The notes under the pieces were generated by a model, which saw only the letters and a list, made by a program, of their open reading frames with translations, did not search any database and was not told the DNA's origin. A program made the translations under genes and the position numbers. Source: Rhodopseudomonas sp. (GTDB lineage Bacteria; Pseudomonadota; Alphaproteobacteria; Rhizobiales; Xanthobacteraceae). Taken from it: a stretch of DNA of 64,000 nucleotides. This document shows positions 8,881 through 18,671 of the stretch, in pieces (position 1 is the first letter of the stretch; every line of letters begins with the position of its first letter). The stretch lies in the NCBI GenBank assembly GCA_016124795.1, contig WGNB01000020.1, positions 1 through 64,000 on the forward strand, in the 5' to 3' direction.

Positions 8881-9867
8881 ATGACCGACATTCCGACCGT
8901 CGCTCCGCAGCTTTACCTGCAATCGCGTTCGCGCTGGCGGCCGATCGAGATCGTGTTCTGGCTCGCGACGCTGCTGCCGTTCTGGCTGTTTCCGGATTAT
9001 CTGTCGCTGGCCAGCCAGATCGCCGTCGCCTCGCTGTTCGCGCTGTCGCTCGACCTGATCCTCGGCTATGCCGGCGTCGTCTCGCTCGGCCATGCCGCCT
9101 TCTTCGGGCTCGGCGCCTATACCGCCGGGTTGTTCTCGATCTATGTCTGGGGCGAAGTCTTCACCGGTCTGATCGCCGGCGCGGCGGTGGCGGCGCTGGT
9201 CGGCTATGCGTCGAGCTTCATCATTTCGCGCTTCCGCCACCTGACCTTGATCATGATCACGCTCGGGCTCGGCCTGTTGCTGCACGAGGCCGCCAACAGC
9301 GCGGGCTGGCTGACCGGCGGCTCCGACGGCTTGCAGGGCATCGAGGTGTGGAAGGTCGCCGGCCTGTTCAGCTTCGATCTCTACGGCGTCACCGCTTATT
9401 CCTATACGCTCGGCGTGCTGTTCGTCGTGTTCCTGGCGGCGCGCCGGCTGATCAATTCGCCGTTCGGGCTGGCGCTGCGCGGCATTCGCGAGAACTTCGT
9501 GCGCATGCCGGCGATCGGCGCCGACAGCAACAGTCATATCCGCAAGGTCTACACCATCTCCGCCGCGCTCGCCGGTGTGGCCGGCGCGCTGATCGCGCAG
9601 ACGACGCAGACCGTCTCGCTGGAAGCCCTGAGCTTCGAGCGGTCGGCCGACGTGCTGGTGATGCTGGTGCTCGGCGGCGCCGGACGGCTTTACGGCGGGC
9701 TGATTGGCGCGGCGGTCTTCATGATCGCGCGCGATCAGTTCTCCGGCATCGCGCCGCAATACTGGTATTTCTGGATCGGTATTCTACTGGTGGTGGTGGT
9801 GATGTTGCTGCCGAACGGCATTCTCGGCGGCCTGTCGAAAATCTTCGCGCGCTGGAGCCGCCGATGA
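8881..9867 (+). CDS. Branched-chain amino acid-type ABC permease (LivM-like)
   Basis: LGYAGVVSLGHAAFFGLGAYTAGL motif. Confidence 0.9.
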   Translation: MTDIPTVAPQLYLQSRSRWRPIEIVFWLATLLPFWLFPDYLSLASQIAVASLFALSLDLILGYAGVVSLGHAAFFGLGAYTAGLFSIYVWGEVFTGLIAGAAVAALVGYASSFIISRFRHLTLIMITLGLGLLLHEAANSAGWLTGGSDGLQGIEVWKVAGLFSFDLYGVTAYSYTLGVLFVVFLAARRLINSPFGLALRGIRENFVRMPAIGADSNSHIRKVYTISAALAGVAGALIAQTTQTVSLEALSFERSADVLVMLVLGGAGRLYGGLIGAAVFMIARDQFSGIAPQYWYFWIGILLVVVVMLLPNGILGGLSKIFARWSRR

Positions 9868-10648
9868 ACGCCGCCGCAAATCCCAACCCGACGGTCGGCC
9901 GGCAGAATGCGCTGTCGACGCGCGGCTTGTCGAAATCCTTCGGCTCGCTGACGGTCGCCAACGACATCGCGCTGAATCTGCCGGTCGGCGCGCGTTACGC
10001 GCTGATCGGCCCGAACGGCGCCGGCAAGACCACGCTGATCAACCTGATGACCGGGATGCTGGCGCCGAACAGCGGCCAGATCTTCCTCGGCGGCGACGAC
10101 GTCACCGCGCTCGCCCCGCAACAGCGGGTCAGGCGCGGGCTGGCCCGCACATTTCAGATCAATACCTTGTTCGCCGGCCTCAACGCGCTCGAGGCCGTGA
10201 CGCTGGCGGTCTGCGAGCGGCGTGGCGTTACCGGACGGTTCTGGCAGAACATCGCGGTCAACAAGGACGCCATCGAGGAAGCCTACGAGATCCTGGTCAA
10301 GCTCAAGCTCGGCGACTGCTGTTATCAGCCGACCCGTGAACTGCCTTACGGCCGGCAGCGGCTTCTGGAAATCGCATTGGCGTTGGCGACCAAGCCGAAA
10401 GTGCTGCTGCTCGACGAGCCGGCCGCCGGCGTGCCGCAGGAAGAGAGCGGCGACATTTTCGAAGTCGTCGCCGGCCTGTCCGACGATCTGACGCTGCTGT
10501 TCATCGAACACGACATGCATGTCGTGTTCCGCTTCGCCACGCATATCATTGTGCTGGTCGGCGGCGCGGTCTTCACGCAAGGCACGCCGGCCGAGATCGC
10601 CGCCGATCCGGGCGTGCGCGAAGTCTATCTCGGAGCGCGCAAACATGG

Positions 10649-10652
<4 letters not shown>
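9864..10652 (+). CDS. ABC transporter ATP-binding protein (LivG-like)
   Basis: Walker A GPNGAGKTT, LLLDEPAAGVP, FIEHDM. ATGA overlap with livM. Confidence 0.9.
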
Positions 10653-11383
<731 letters not shown>

Positions 11384-11389
11384 TTATTC

Positions 11390-11495
11390 TGTCATTCCGG
11401 GGCGCGCGTAAGCGCAAACCCGGAATCCAGATATACGTGCAAAAATCATTTCTGGATTCCGGGTTCGCTCGCTACGCTCGCGCCCCGGAATAACG
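11390..11495. repeat. Palindromic intergenic repeat, family B copy 1
   Basis: Outer arms gtcattccggggcgcg / cgcgccccggaataac; inner arms aacccggaatccaga / tctggattccgggtt (15 bp, perfect). Confidence 0.9.
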
Positions 11496-11511
11496 AGGAA
11501 GGATTTTCACG

Positions 11512-12399
11512 ATGTCCAATCCCATGATCCCGAAGGACCGCGCCGACTATTCGGCGATCGTCGATCGTCCGCCGATGAAATTGCCGGGCGACGCCCGCAT
11601 CGTGTTCTGGACCATCGTGAACTACGAGGTCTGGGATATTCACAAGCCGATGGCGCGGCAACTGCTGCCGGCACCGACCGGCGCGGCGCTGATGCCGGAC
11701 GTGGTGCATTGGGGCTTTCACGAATACGGCATGCGCGTCGGCTGCTGGCGGTTCTTCGATCTGTTCAAGAAGCTCGGTATTCGCCCGACGCTGTCGGCCA
11801 ATGCCCGCATTTGCGAGGACTATCCGCGCGTCGCCGCGCAGGCGCGCGACGACGGCTGGGAGTTCATGGGGCATGCCTATGAGCAGGGGCCGATTCACAA
11901 GGAGCCGGACCAGGCGGCGATGATCAACCGCAGCATGGACATCATGGAGAAGTTCACCGGCAAGCGGCCGGTCGGCTGGCTCGGGCCCGGCCTGACGCAG
12001 ACGCTGGAGACACCGGACCTGTTGACGGCGGCCGGCGTCAAATATATCGGCGACTGGGTCTATGACGACGAGCCAACCACGATCCGCACGACGAATGGCC
12101 CGCTGGTGACGCTGCCTTACACCATTGAATTGAACGACATTCCGGTCATGCTGGTGCAGCATCACAACAGCGATTACCTGCTCAATCTGGTCAAGGATCA
12201 GTTCGACCGGCTTTATCAGGAAAGTGCGACGCGGCCTAAGTTCTGCGCGCTGGCCATTCATCCCTACATCAGCGGCCAGCCGCACCGGATCAAGTATCTC
12301 GAACAGATTTACGACTACGTGAATCGCCATGACGGCGTGCTGCACTGGAACGGGGAGCAGATGCTGGAGTGGTATCAGGGACTCAACCCGTCATCCTGA
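11512..12399 (+). CDS. Polysaccharide deacetylase-fold hydrolase, PuuE/allantoinase-like (copy 1)
   Basis: FHEYGMRVGCWRFFDLFKKLGIRPTLSANARI...WLGPGLTQTLETPDLLTAAGVKYIGDWVYDDEP. Confidence 0.85.
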   Translation: MSNPMIPKDRADYSAIVDRPPMKLPGDARIVFWTIVNYEVWDIHKPMARQLLPAPTGAALMPDVVHWGFHEYGMRVGCWRFFDLFKKLGIRPTLSANARICEDYPRVAAQARDDGWEFMGHAYEQGPIHKEPDQAAMINRSMDIMEKFTGKRPVGWLGPGLTQTLETPDLLTAAGVKYIGDWVYDDEPTTIRTTNGPLVTLPYTIELNDIPVMLVQHHNSDYLLNLVKDQFDRLYQESATRPKFCALAIHPYISGQPHRIKYLEQIYDYVNRHDGVLHWNGEQMLEWYQGLNPSS

Positions 12400-12511
12400 G
12401 GTGCTCGGCCAAAGGCCGAGCCTCGAAGGATGTGCGGCCCTGGAATCATGGGCCGTCACCCTTCGAGGCTCCCCCGGCTCAAGAGGCCGGGGTCGCCCCT
12501 CAGGGTGACGG
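12388..12511. repeat. Palindromic intergenic repeat, family A copy 2
   Basis: ccgtcatcctgaggtgctcgg...cccctcagggtgacgg. Confidence 0.85.
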
Positions 12512-12531
12512 ATAACAAAAGGAAATTTCTC

Positions 12532-13437
12532 ATGGACTACCCCAAGCCTTCCGTCGGCATGTTGCCGAACGATCGCATCGCCTATTCGCCGATCGTCAAC
12601 CGCAAGCCGCTCAAGCTGCCGAACAAGGCACGCATGGTGGTGTGGACGGTGACCAATGTCGAGGAATGGGACCCGACGCAGACCATGCCGCGCACGGTGC
12701 TGACGCCGCCGGCCGGCGGCTCGCCGATGCCGGACATTCCGAACTGGTGCTGGCACGAATATGGCAACCGCGTCGGTTTCTGGCGGCTGTTGCAGGTCTA
12801 CGATGAATTCAAGATTCCTGGCGTGATGAACGTCAACGGCGTTGCCGTCAATGCGATGCCGGAAATGATGAAAGCCTGCGTCGAGCGCAAATGGGAGTTC
12901 GTCGGGCACGGCTTCACCCAGCGCAACATGCAGAAGGTCGAGGACGAGCGCGCCGATATTCGCAAGAGCGCCGAGGTGCTGGAGAAGGCGACGGGCAAGA
13001 AGCCGCGCGGCTGGCTCGGGCCGGGCCTGACCGAAACCTGGGAGACGCCGGATATCCTGTCCGAGGAAGGCTACGATTATGTCGCCGACTGGGTGATGGA
13101 CGACCAGCCGGTCTGGATGAAGACGCGGCACAAGCCGATCCTCAACATTCCTTACACGCAGGAATGCAACGACGTCGCGATGATGCTGATCCAGCATCAC
13201 AAGGCCAACGAGTTCTATGAGCGCGCGATGGATCAGTTCGAGCAACTCTACAAGGACTCGAAGGATTCGGCGCGGGTCATGGCGATCTCGGTTCACCCCT
13301 ACATCATGGGCGCGCCGCACCGGGCGAAATATTTCCGACAGATTTTCCAGAAAATCGCCAAGAAGAAAGACGTGCTGTTCTGGACAGGTAGCCAGATCGT
13401 CGACTGGTACAAGAAAGTCGGACCGAAACCCGAATAA
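12532..13437 (+). CDS. Polysaccharide deacetylase-fold hydrolase, PuuE/allantoinase-like (copy 2)
   Basis: Collinear with copy 1: WHEYGNRVGFWRLLQVYDEF...WLGPGLTETWETPDILSEEGYDYVADWVMDDQP. Confidence 0.85.
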   Translation: MDYPKPSVGMLPNDRIAYSPIVNRKPLKLPNKARMVVWTVTNVEEWDPTQTMPRTVLTPPAGGSPMPDIPNWCWHEYGNRVGFWRLLQVYDEFKIPGVMNVNGVAVNAMPEMMKACVERKWEFVGHGFTQRNMQKVEDERADIRKSAEVLEKATGKKPRGWLGPGLTETWETPDILSEEGYDYVADWVMDDQPVWMKTRHKPILNIPYTQECNDVAMMLIQHHKANEFYERAMDQFEQLYKDSKDSARVMAISVHPYIMGAPHRAKYFRQIFQKIAKKKDVLFWTGSQIVDWYKKVGPKPE

Positions 13438-13455
13438 ATCCGGAGCCAGGACGCC

Positions 13456-15903
13456 ATGGCGAAACGCCGCAAAGTCAAAAGCAAGGTCAAGGCGACGCTG
13501 CGTCAGACCCGGAAAAAGCCGCGCGGCGGATCGCGTGTCACGTCGCATGCCAAGGCGGGGGGCAAGGCTGGCGTTAAGTCGCGCGTCAAGTCTCGTGTCG
13601 CGCCGTTCCAGCTCGAAGAAGCGACCATCGACGATCTGCATCGCGCGATTCAAAGCGGGCAGACGACGGTCGTTAAGGTCGTCCAGCATTACATCGACCG
13701 GGTGCGGAAGTTCAACGGCGTCGCCAGCGTGCTGGTGACCGAAGACGGCAAGCCCGTCGCGGCGTCGCCGGGCACGTTGCGCGGCGGCGCGCCGTTGCAG
13801 TTCCCGACCGGGACGGTGAGGGCCGCTGAAGTCCTGCCCGATCTCGACCAATATCGGGGCCCGCCACTCGAATTCGGCCGCATGGAGCCGACGGCCTCCG
13901 ATCCGCATGTGCAGCAGCAGTTCGGCATGATCGCCGGCATTCCGAATGGGACGCAGCTCAACGCGCTGGCCACACTCAACATTCGCGGTGAGCGCTCGGT
14001 GGTATGCCGCGGCGATTATGACCGCCACCCCGATGACGGCCCGCTGCCCGAAGGTGCGCCGGCCGTCTGTGAAATCCTGCGGCGCATGCCGGACGCACTT
14101 GAAACGGCGGCGGCGCTCGACAAGAAATACGGCCGCAAGCCCGACTTGAAGAAAATGCCGATGTACGGCGTGGTGTTTTCATTCAAGGATCCGTTCGACA
14201 CCAAGGATATGCGCTCGACCGGTGCCGGCGACGCGCGTTACGACGCCGACTTCCCGGCGCGCGATCACATCCTGGTCGAACAGTTGCGCAACAAGGGCGC
14301 GATCATTTTCGCCAAGGCCATCAACACCGAATATAACGGTCGGCCGGAGGCGCCGACGCCGGTGGACGGCGGCTCGAAGCCCGACAAGGTGCTGCCGTCC
14401 GTATTAGGCTATCAGCGCAGCACCTGGGCGGGTAATCCGGCCAATCCTTACGACACCACGCGCGCCGCCTCGCTCGGCTCCAGCTCCGGTTCCGGCGTGT
14501 CGGTGAGCGCCAACCTCGTCATGTGCAGCCTCGGCGAGGAGACCCGCGCCTCGTGCCGCGGACCGGCCAACCACAATTCGGTGGCGTTGATCCTGCCGCA
14601 CAAGTCGCTGCTCGGTTTCAACGGCGGGGCCATCGGCGCGGATATCTATGTCGACCGCACCGGCATTCTGGCGCGCAAGGTCGGCGACGCCGCCAAGGTG
14701 CTCGACGCACTCAAGGACGCTGACAAAGGCTATTACGACGAACGTGATCCTCACACGACGGTGCCGCGTTCATCGATCCTCGATTCTTATGCCCGCTATA
14801 CGGCGGCGGGCGCGGCGCGGACTTCGCTCAAGGGCCTGCGCATCGGCATTGTGCGCGAGTCGATGACGGTGCCGAAAGGCTCGAAGACGGAGATTCCGAA
14901 CGTCACGGCGGCGGCGAAGGAAATCAAGGCCGTGCTCGGCGGCAAACTGGGCGTAACGCTGGTCGAGTCGTCGCATCCGCTGTGGCCGCGCGACCCGAGC
15001 ATCGAATTGATGACGGTCGATTTCACACGTGCGCTCTGCCGTCTCGCGCCGGTGCTGATGCCGGACGTGTTCTTCCGGTTAACGCCTGCGGGCACACCGC
15101 TGTTTCCGGATTTCGCGGCGGCGATCGTGCCGACCGAATTCGCGCCCGGCAAGGTGTTCGGCACCGGCACGATGCTGCCGATCGATTACTTCGTCGCACT
15201 GGTGGACGGGCGCATCGCGCCGCCGTCGAATTTCGACATCGGCGCCGTACAGCAGCAGGCGCATGCGCCGGCCTACAAATTCCACATCAACCAGTATCTG
15301 TCGCGCCGCGCCGTCGACTGGCGGGCCAAGGGCATTACCGAAACGCTGGTCAACTTCACCGAACTCAACAAGCGTTCGAAGTTCTGGGGCGACGACCAGC
15401 GCGCCGAATTCGAGAACTGGGACAAGATGACCGACATGCGCAACCCGCTCGGTCAGCGCCAGGGCGTCAACGAGCGCATCATGCTGCGTGAATTGCTGCG
15501 CCGGGTCGACATGATGGTGATGCACGAGAACAAGCTCGACGCGTTGGTGCGCCTGCACACGCCGTTCCCGCCCGGCATCATCGGCGGCGCCGGGCAATAT
15601 AACCTCCGCTCCAATCTGACCATGGAGTCGCTCTACGGACCGAACGCCGGGCTGACCGAGGTGCTGATCCCGGCAGGCTATGTTGATACCGCCTACGATC
15701 CGGTGTTCACGCTCAACGCCGACCGGACCGCCTATGTCTCGGCCGGTTCCGATAAGCCGACCCAACTCAAGGCGCCGGGACTGCCGTTTTCGCTGGTGTT
15801 CCGCGCCGAGCCGGGCAAGGAGGACGTGCTGCTGGAGATCGCGGCGGCCTACGAGGCGGCCTCGAAACGCCGCATTCCACCGCCGGATTTCGGGCCGCTC
15901 TAG
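13456..15903 (+). CDS. Large divergent amidase-signature protein
   Basis: Retains Lys (GVVFSFKDPFDTKDMRSTGAGD) and the Ser region (SLGSSSGSGVSVSANLVMCSLGEETRASCRGPANHNSV). 815 aa with a basic N-terminal extension. Confidence 0.8.
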   Translation: MAKRRKVKSKVKATLRQTRKKPRGGSRVTSHAKAGGKAGVKSRVKSRVAPFQLEEATIDDLHRAIQSGQTTVVKVVQHYIDRVRKFNGVASVLVTEDGKPVAASPGTLRGGAPLQFPTGTVRAAEVLPDLDQYRGPPLEFGRMEPTASDPHVQQQFGMIAGIPNGTQLNALATLNIRGERSVVCRGDYDRHPDDGPLPEGAPAVCEILRRMPDALETAAALDKKYGRKPDLKKMPMYGVVFSFKDPFDTKDMRSTGAGDARYDADFPARDHILVEQLRNKGAIIFAKAINTEYNGRPEAPTPVDGGSKPDKVLPSVLGYQRSTWAGNPANPYDTTRAASLGSSSGSGVSVSANLVMCSLGEETRASCRGPANHNSVALILPHKSLLGFNGGAIGADIYVDRTGILARKVGDAAKVLDALKDADKGYYDERDPHTTVPRSSILDSYARYTAAGAARTSLKGLRIGIVRESMTVPKGSKTEIPNVTAAAKEIKAVLGGKLGVTLVESSHPLWPRDPSIELMTVDFTRALCRLAPVLMPDVFFRLTPAGTPLFPDFAAAIVPTEFAPGKVFGTGTMLPIDYFVALVDGRIAPPSNFDIGAVQQQAHAPAYKFHINQYLSRRAVDWRAKGITETLVNFTELNKRSKFWGDDQRAEFENWDKMTDMRNPLGQRQGVNERIMLRELLRRVDMMVMHENKLDALVRLHTPFPPGIIGGAGQYNLRSNLTMESLYGPNAGLTEVLIPAGYVDTAYDPVFTLNADRTAYVSAGSDKPTQLKAPGLPFSLVFRAEPGKEDVLLEIAAAYEAASKRRIPPPDFGPL

Positions 15904-15939
15904 CGTCGGAAACGCGATTCGCGGCCATTGTGCAGAGCG

Positions 15940-16022
15940 TTATGGCCGGGCTTGACCCGGCCAGCCCCGTCTTGCTTTATCGGCCGCGACGTGGATGCCC
16001 GGCATCAGGCCGGGCATGACGG
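15940..16022. repeat. Palindromic intergenic repeat, family C copy 1 (TTATGGCCGGGCTTGACCCGG...GCCCGGCATCAGGCCGGGCATGACGG)
   Basis: Related copies at 18590-18671 and 54870-54951. Confidence 0.8.
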
Positions 16023-16044
16023 CGGAGAGGCCTTAGCTGTCATC

Positions 16045-16743
16045 ATGAGTTCAGACGCCCATTTCCTCGACCAGAAGACCATCGCCGAACTGACCGCGCG
16101 GATGTATCTCGACACCGGCGCGGTGCGGTTCATGACCGACAAGCCGTTCATTTTCACGTCCGGCTGGGCGAGCCCGGTCTACAACGACTCGCGCTGGTTG
16201 ATCTCGTTTCCGGACGTGCGTTCGACCCTTATGACCTTCCAGGTCGCGGGCATCGAGCGCGACGTCGGCCGTAGCAATATCGACGCGGTGGCGGGTGGCG
16301 AAACCGCCGGCATTCCCTTCGCGGCCTGGGTCGCCGACCGCATGAATCTGCCGATGCAGTACGTGCGCAAGAAGCCGAAGGGTTTCGGCCGCGGCTCGCA
16401 GATCGAGGGCCGGATGCTGCCGGGCCAGCGCGTGCTGCTGGTCGAGGATCTCGCCACCGACGGCCGCAGCAAGATCAACTTCATCAATGCGATCCGCGAC
16501 GCCGGCGGCACCTGCGATCATTGCGCGGTGCTGTTCTTCTACGACATCTATCCGGAAGGCCGTAAGATTCTGTCGGATATCGGCGTCACCATGCATTACC
16601 TGACGACCTGGCGCGACGTGCTGGCGGTCGCCAAGACCATGGACAAGTTCGAGCCGAAGATGCTCGCCGAGGTCGAGAAGTTCATCGACGATCCGGCCGG
16701 CTGGTCGAAGGCGCATGGCGGCGTCGCGACCGTGGCCGACTAA
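16045..16743 (+). CDS. Orotate phosphoribosyltransferase-like protein (PyrE family)
   Basis: [24 protein letters not shown] and PRPP loop [14 protein letters not shown]. Confidence 0.82.
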   Translation: [232 protein letters not shown]

Positions 16744-16760
16744 AAGAGAGCGCTGGATCG

Positions 16761-17618
16761 TTACGCCGCCGCATGTTCCAGCGCGCGGCGCACTACGGCG
16801 CGCACTAGATCGCGGCGATAGGCGGCATCGGTCTGATGATCCTCGAGCGGATCGATCGCTTCGCTCGCCGCCTGCGCGGCGGCGCGGAATGCCGCATCGC
16901 CCGGCGTTTGTCCGTTGAGCGCGGCTTCGGCTTCCGGAATGCGGCGCGGCGACGGTTCGGCACCGCCGACGCCGACATGGGCTTCCGCGATCCGGCCGTC
17001 CTCCAGCCGATAAGTGACCAGCGACGCCGACATCGCGAAGTCGCCGGCGCGCCGGCTGAATTCGTTGAAGCCGAATTTGGCGTCGGCCGCGAGCAGTGGC
17101 AGGCGCACTTCGCTGAGCAATTCGTCTTCTTCCAGCACCGTTGACATGATGCCGTCGAAATAATCCGGCGCGGCGATCTCGCGCACGCCGCGCGTGCTGC
17201 GCGCGACCATCGTCGCGTCGAGCGTGGCGGCGGTCAGGCACCATTCCGACGACGGGTCGGCATGCGCCAGGCTGCCGCAGAAAGTGCCGCGCATCCGGAT
17301 CGGATAATGCGCGATGTGGCGGGCGACGAAGCTCAACAGCGCGCCGAGCGGATTGTCGGTGACCGGCTTGTGAAAGGCGGCGTGGCGGACGCGTGCGCCG
17401 ATGGTCAGCGTCGTGCCGTCGTTGGCGATCTTGTCGAGCCCCTCGACGGCGTTGATGTCGATGAGATGCGCCGGCTTGGCCAGCCGGAACGCCATGATCG
17501 GCACCAGGCTCTGGCCGCCGGCCAGCACCCGGCCGTCCTGCCCCGCGACCTGCGACAGGATCGCCAGCGCCTCGTCGAGCGTGCGCGGCACATGGTGGAC
17601 GAAGGGCGCGGGCTTCAT
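16761..17618 (-). CDS. Xanthine/CO dehydrogenase family FAD-binding subunit (CoxM/XdhB-like)
   Basis: LDEALAILSQVAGQDGRVLAGGQSLVPIMAFRLAKPAHLIDIN and TFCGSLAHADPSSEWC. Confidence 0.9.
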   Translation of the reverse strand: MKPAPFVHHVPRTLDEALAILSQVAGQDGRVLAGGQSLVPIMAFRLAKPAHLIDINAVEGLDKIANDGTTLTIGARVRHAAFHKPVTDNPLGALLSFVARHIAHYPIRMRGTFCGSLAHADPSSEWCLTAATLDATMVARSTRGVREIAAPDYFDGIMSTVLEEDELLSEVRLPLLAADAKFGFNEFSRRAGDFAMSASLVTYRLEDGRIAEAHVGVGGAEPSPRRIPEAEAALNGQTPGDAAFRAAAQAASEAIDPLEDHQTDAAYRRDLVRAVVRRALEHAAA

Positions 17619-17762
17619 AGGCTTTTTTCCTGGCGCGCGATCCGGTCCGAAAACCGGAAGGCCACTTTTCGGGATCGCGCGCGTCCCCTGAAATCGCTTG
17701 TATGCTAACGATCTCGCCGCGCCGGAGTCAACGAGGGCGACGGTGGCCGGCCCCCGCCGGCC

Positions 17763-18560
17763 TCAGGATTTCCGGCGGCCCTGGAATTTCGGCTTTCGCT
17801 TTTCCATGAAGGCGCGCACGCCTTCGGCATAATCGGGCAGCATATTGGCCTGTTTTTGCAGGTCGCGTTCGAGGTCGAGCTGGGTGTCGAGGTCGTTGGT
17901 CGACGAGGCGTTGAGCGCCTGCTTGATTAGCGCGATGCCTTGCGTCGGCGCGATCGAGAAATGCTCGCAAATCCGCCGCGATTCGTAGACCAGCGCGTCG
18001 TCGGCGACGCAGCGCCAGATCAGGCCCCATTCGGCGGCGCGTTCGGCCTTCAGTTCCTGCGCGATCATCGCCAGTCCGCGGGCGCGAGCGTCGCCGACCA
18101 GCCGTGGCAGAAACCAGGTGCCGCCGGAATCGGGCACTAGACCGATGCGGGCGAAGGACTGGATGAAGCTCGCCGATTTGCCGGCCATGACGATGTCGCA
18201 GGCGAGCGCGATATTCGCCCCGGCCCCGGCGGCGACGCCGTTGACGGCGGCGACCACCGGGAAGGGCAGGGCGCGCAGCCGCCGCACCAGCGGATTGTAA
18301 AGCTTCTCCAGCGAGTCGCGCGGCACCGGCGCTTCGCCCGGCTTGAGCACGCGGTCGGCAAGGTCCTGTCCGGCGCAGAAGGCGCGGCCGGCGCCGGTGA
18401 TCATCAGTGCGCGGCAGTCCTCATCGGCCTCGGCGGCATCGATCGCGGCGCGCAGCTCGGCATGCATCGCATCGTTGAAGCAGTTGAGTTTGTCGGGCCG
18501 GTTGAGTGTGAGAATGCGATAGCCGACTTCGAGCTGGGTCAGGACGAGGGGGGCGGTCAT
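17763..18560 (-). CDS. Enoyl-CoA hydratase/isomerase (PaaG-like)
   Basis: TLNRPDKLNCFNDAMHAEL, GAGRAFCAGQDLADR, ARIGLVPDSGGTWFLPRLVG. Confidence 0.88.
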   Translation of the reverse strand: MTAPLVLTQLEVGYRILTLNRPDKLNCFNDAMHAELRAAIDAAEADEDCRALMITGAGRAFCAGQDLADRVLKPGEAPVPRDSLEKLYNPLVRRLRALPFPVVAAVNGVAAGAGANIALACDIVMAGKSASFIQSFARIGLVPDSGGTWFLPRLVGDARARGLAMIAQELKAERAAEWGLIWRCVADDALVYESRRICEHFSIAPTQGIALIKQALNASSTNDLDTQLDLERDLQKQANMLPDYAEGVRAFMEKRKPKFQGRRKS

Positions 18561-18589
18561 GGGGTCGGCTCCGGCGAAGGCAAAAGCGT

Positions 18590-18671
18590 GTTATGGCCGG
18601 GCTTGTCCCGGCCGGCCCGCGAGCGGGTTCGCAGTGCTATCCCAGCGGGGATCGCCGGGACAAGCCCGGTC
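18590..18671. repeat. Palindromic intergenic repeat, family C copy 2
   Basis: ttatggccgggcttgtcccggcc...ggccgggacaagcccggtc-type arms. Confidence 0.75.

Noticed and set aside
7729-9759. 676-aa minus-strand ORF rich in H/D/Q/R
   Set aside because: Antisense shadow of the Liv permease genes; no recognisable domain.
12391-14028. 545-aa minus-strand ORF
   Set aside because: Antisense to deacetylase copy 2 and the start of the amidase gene; composition indicates a shadow ORF.
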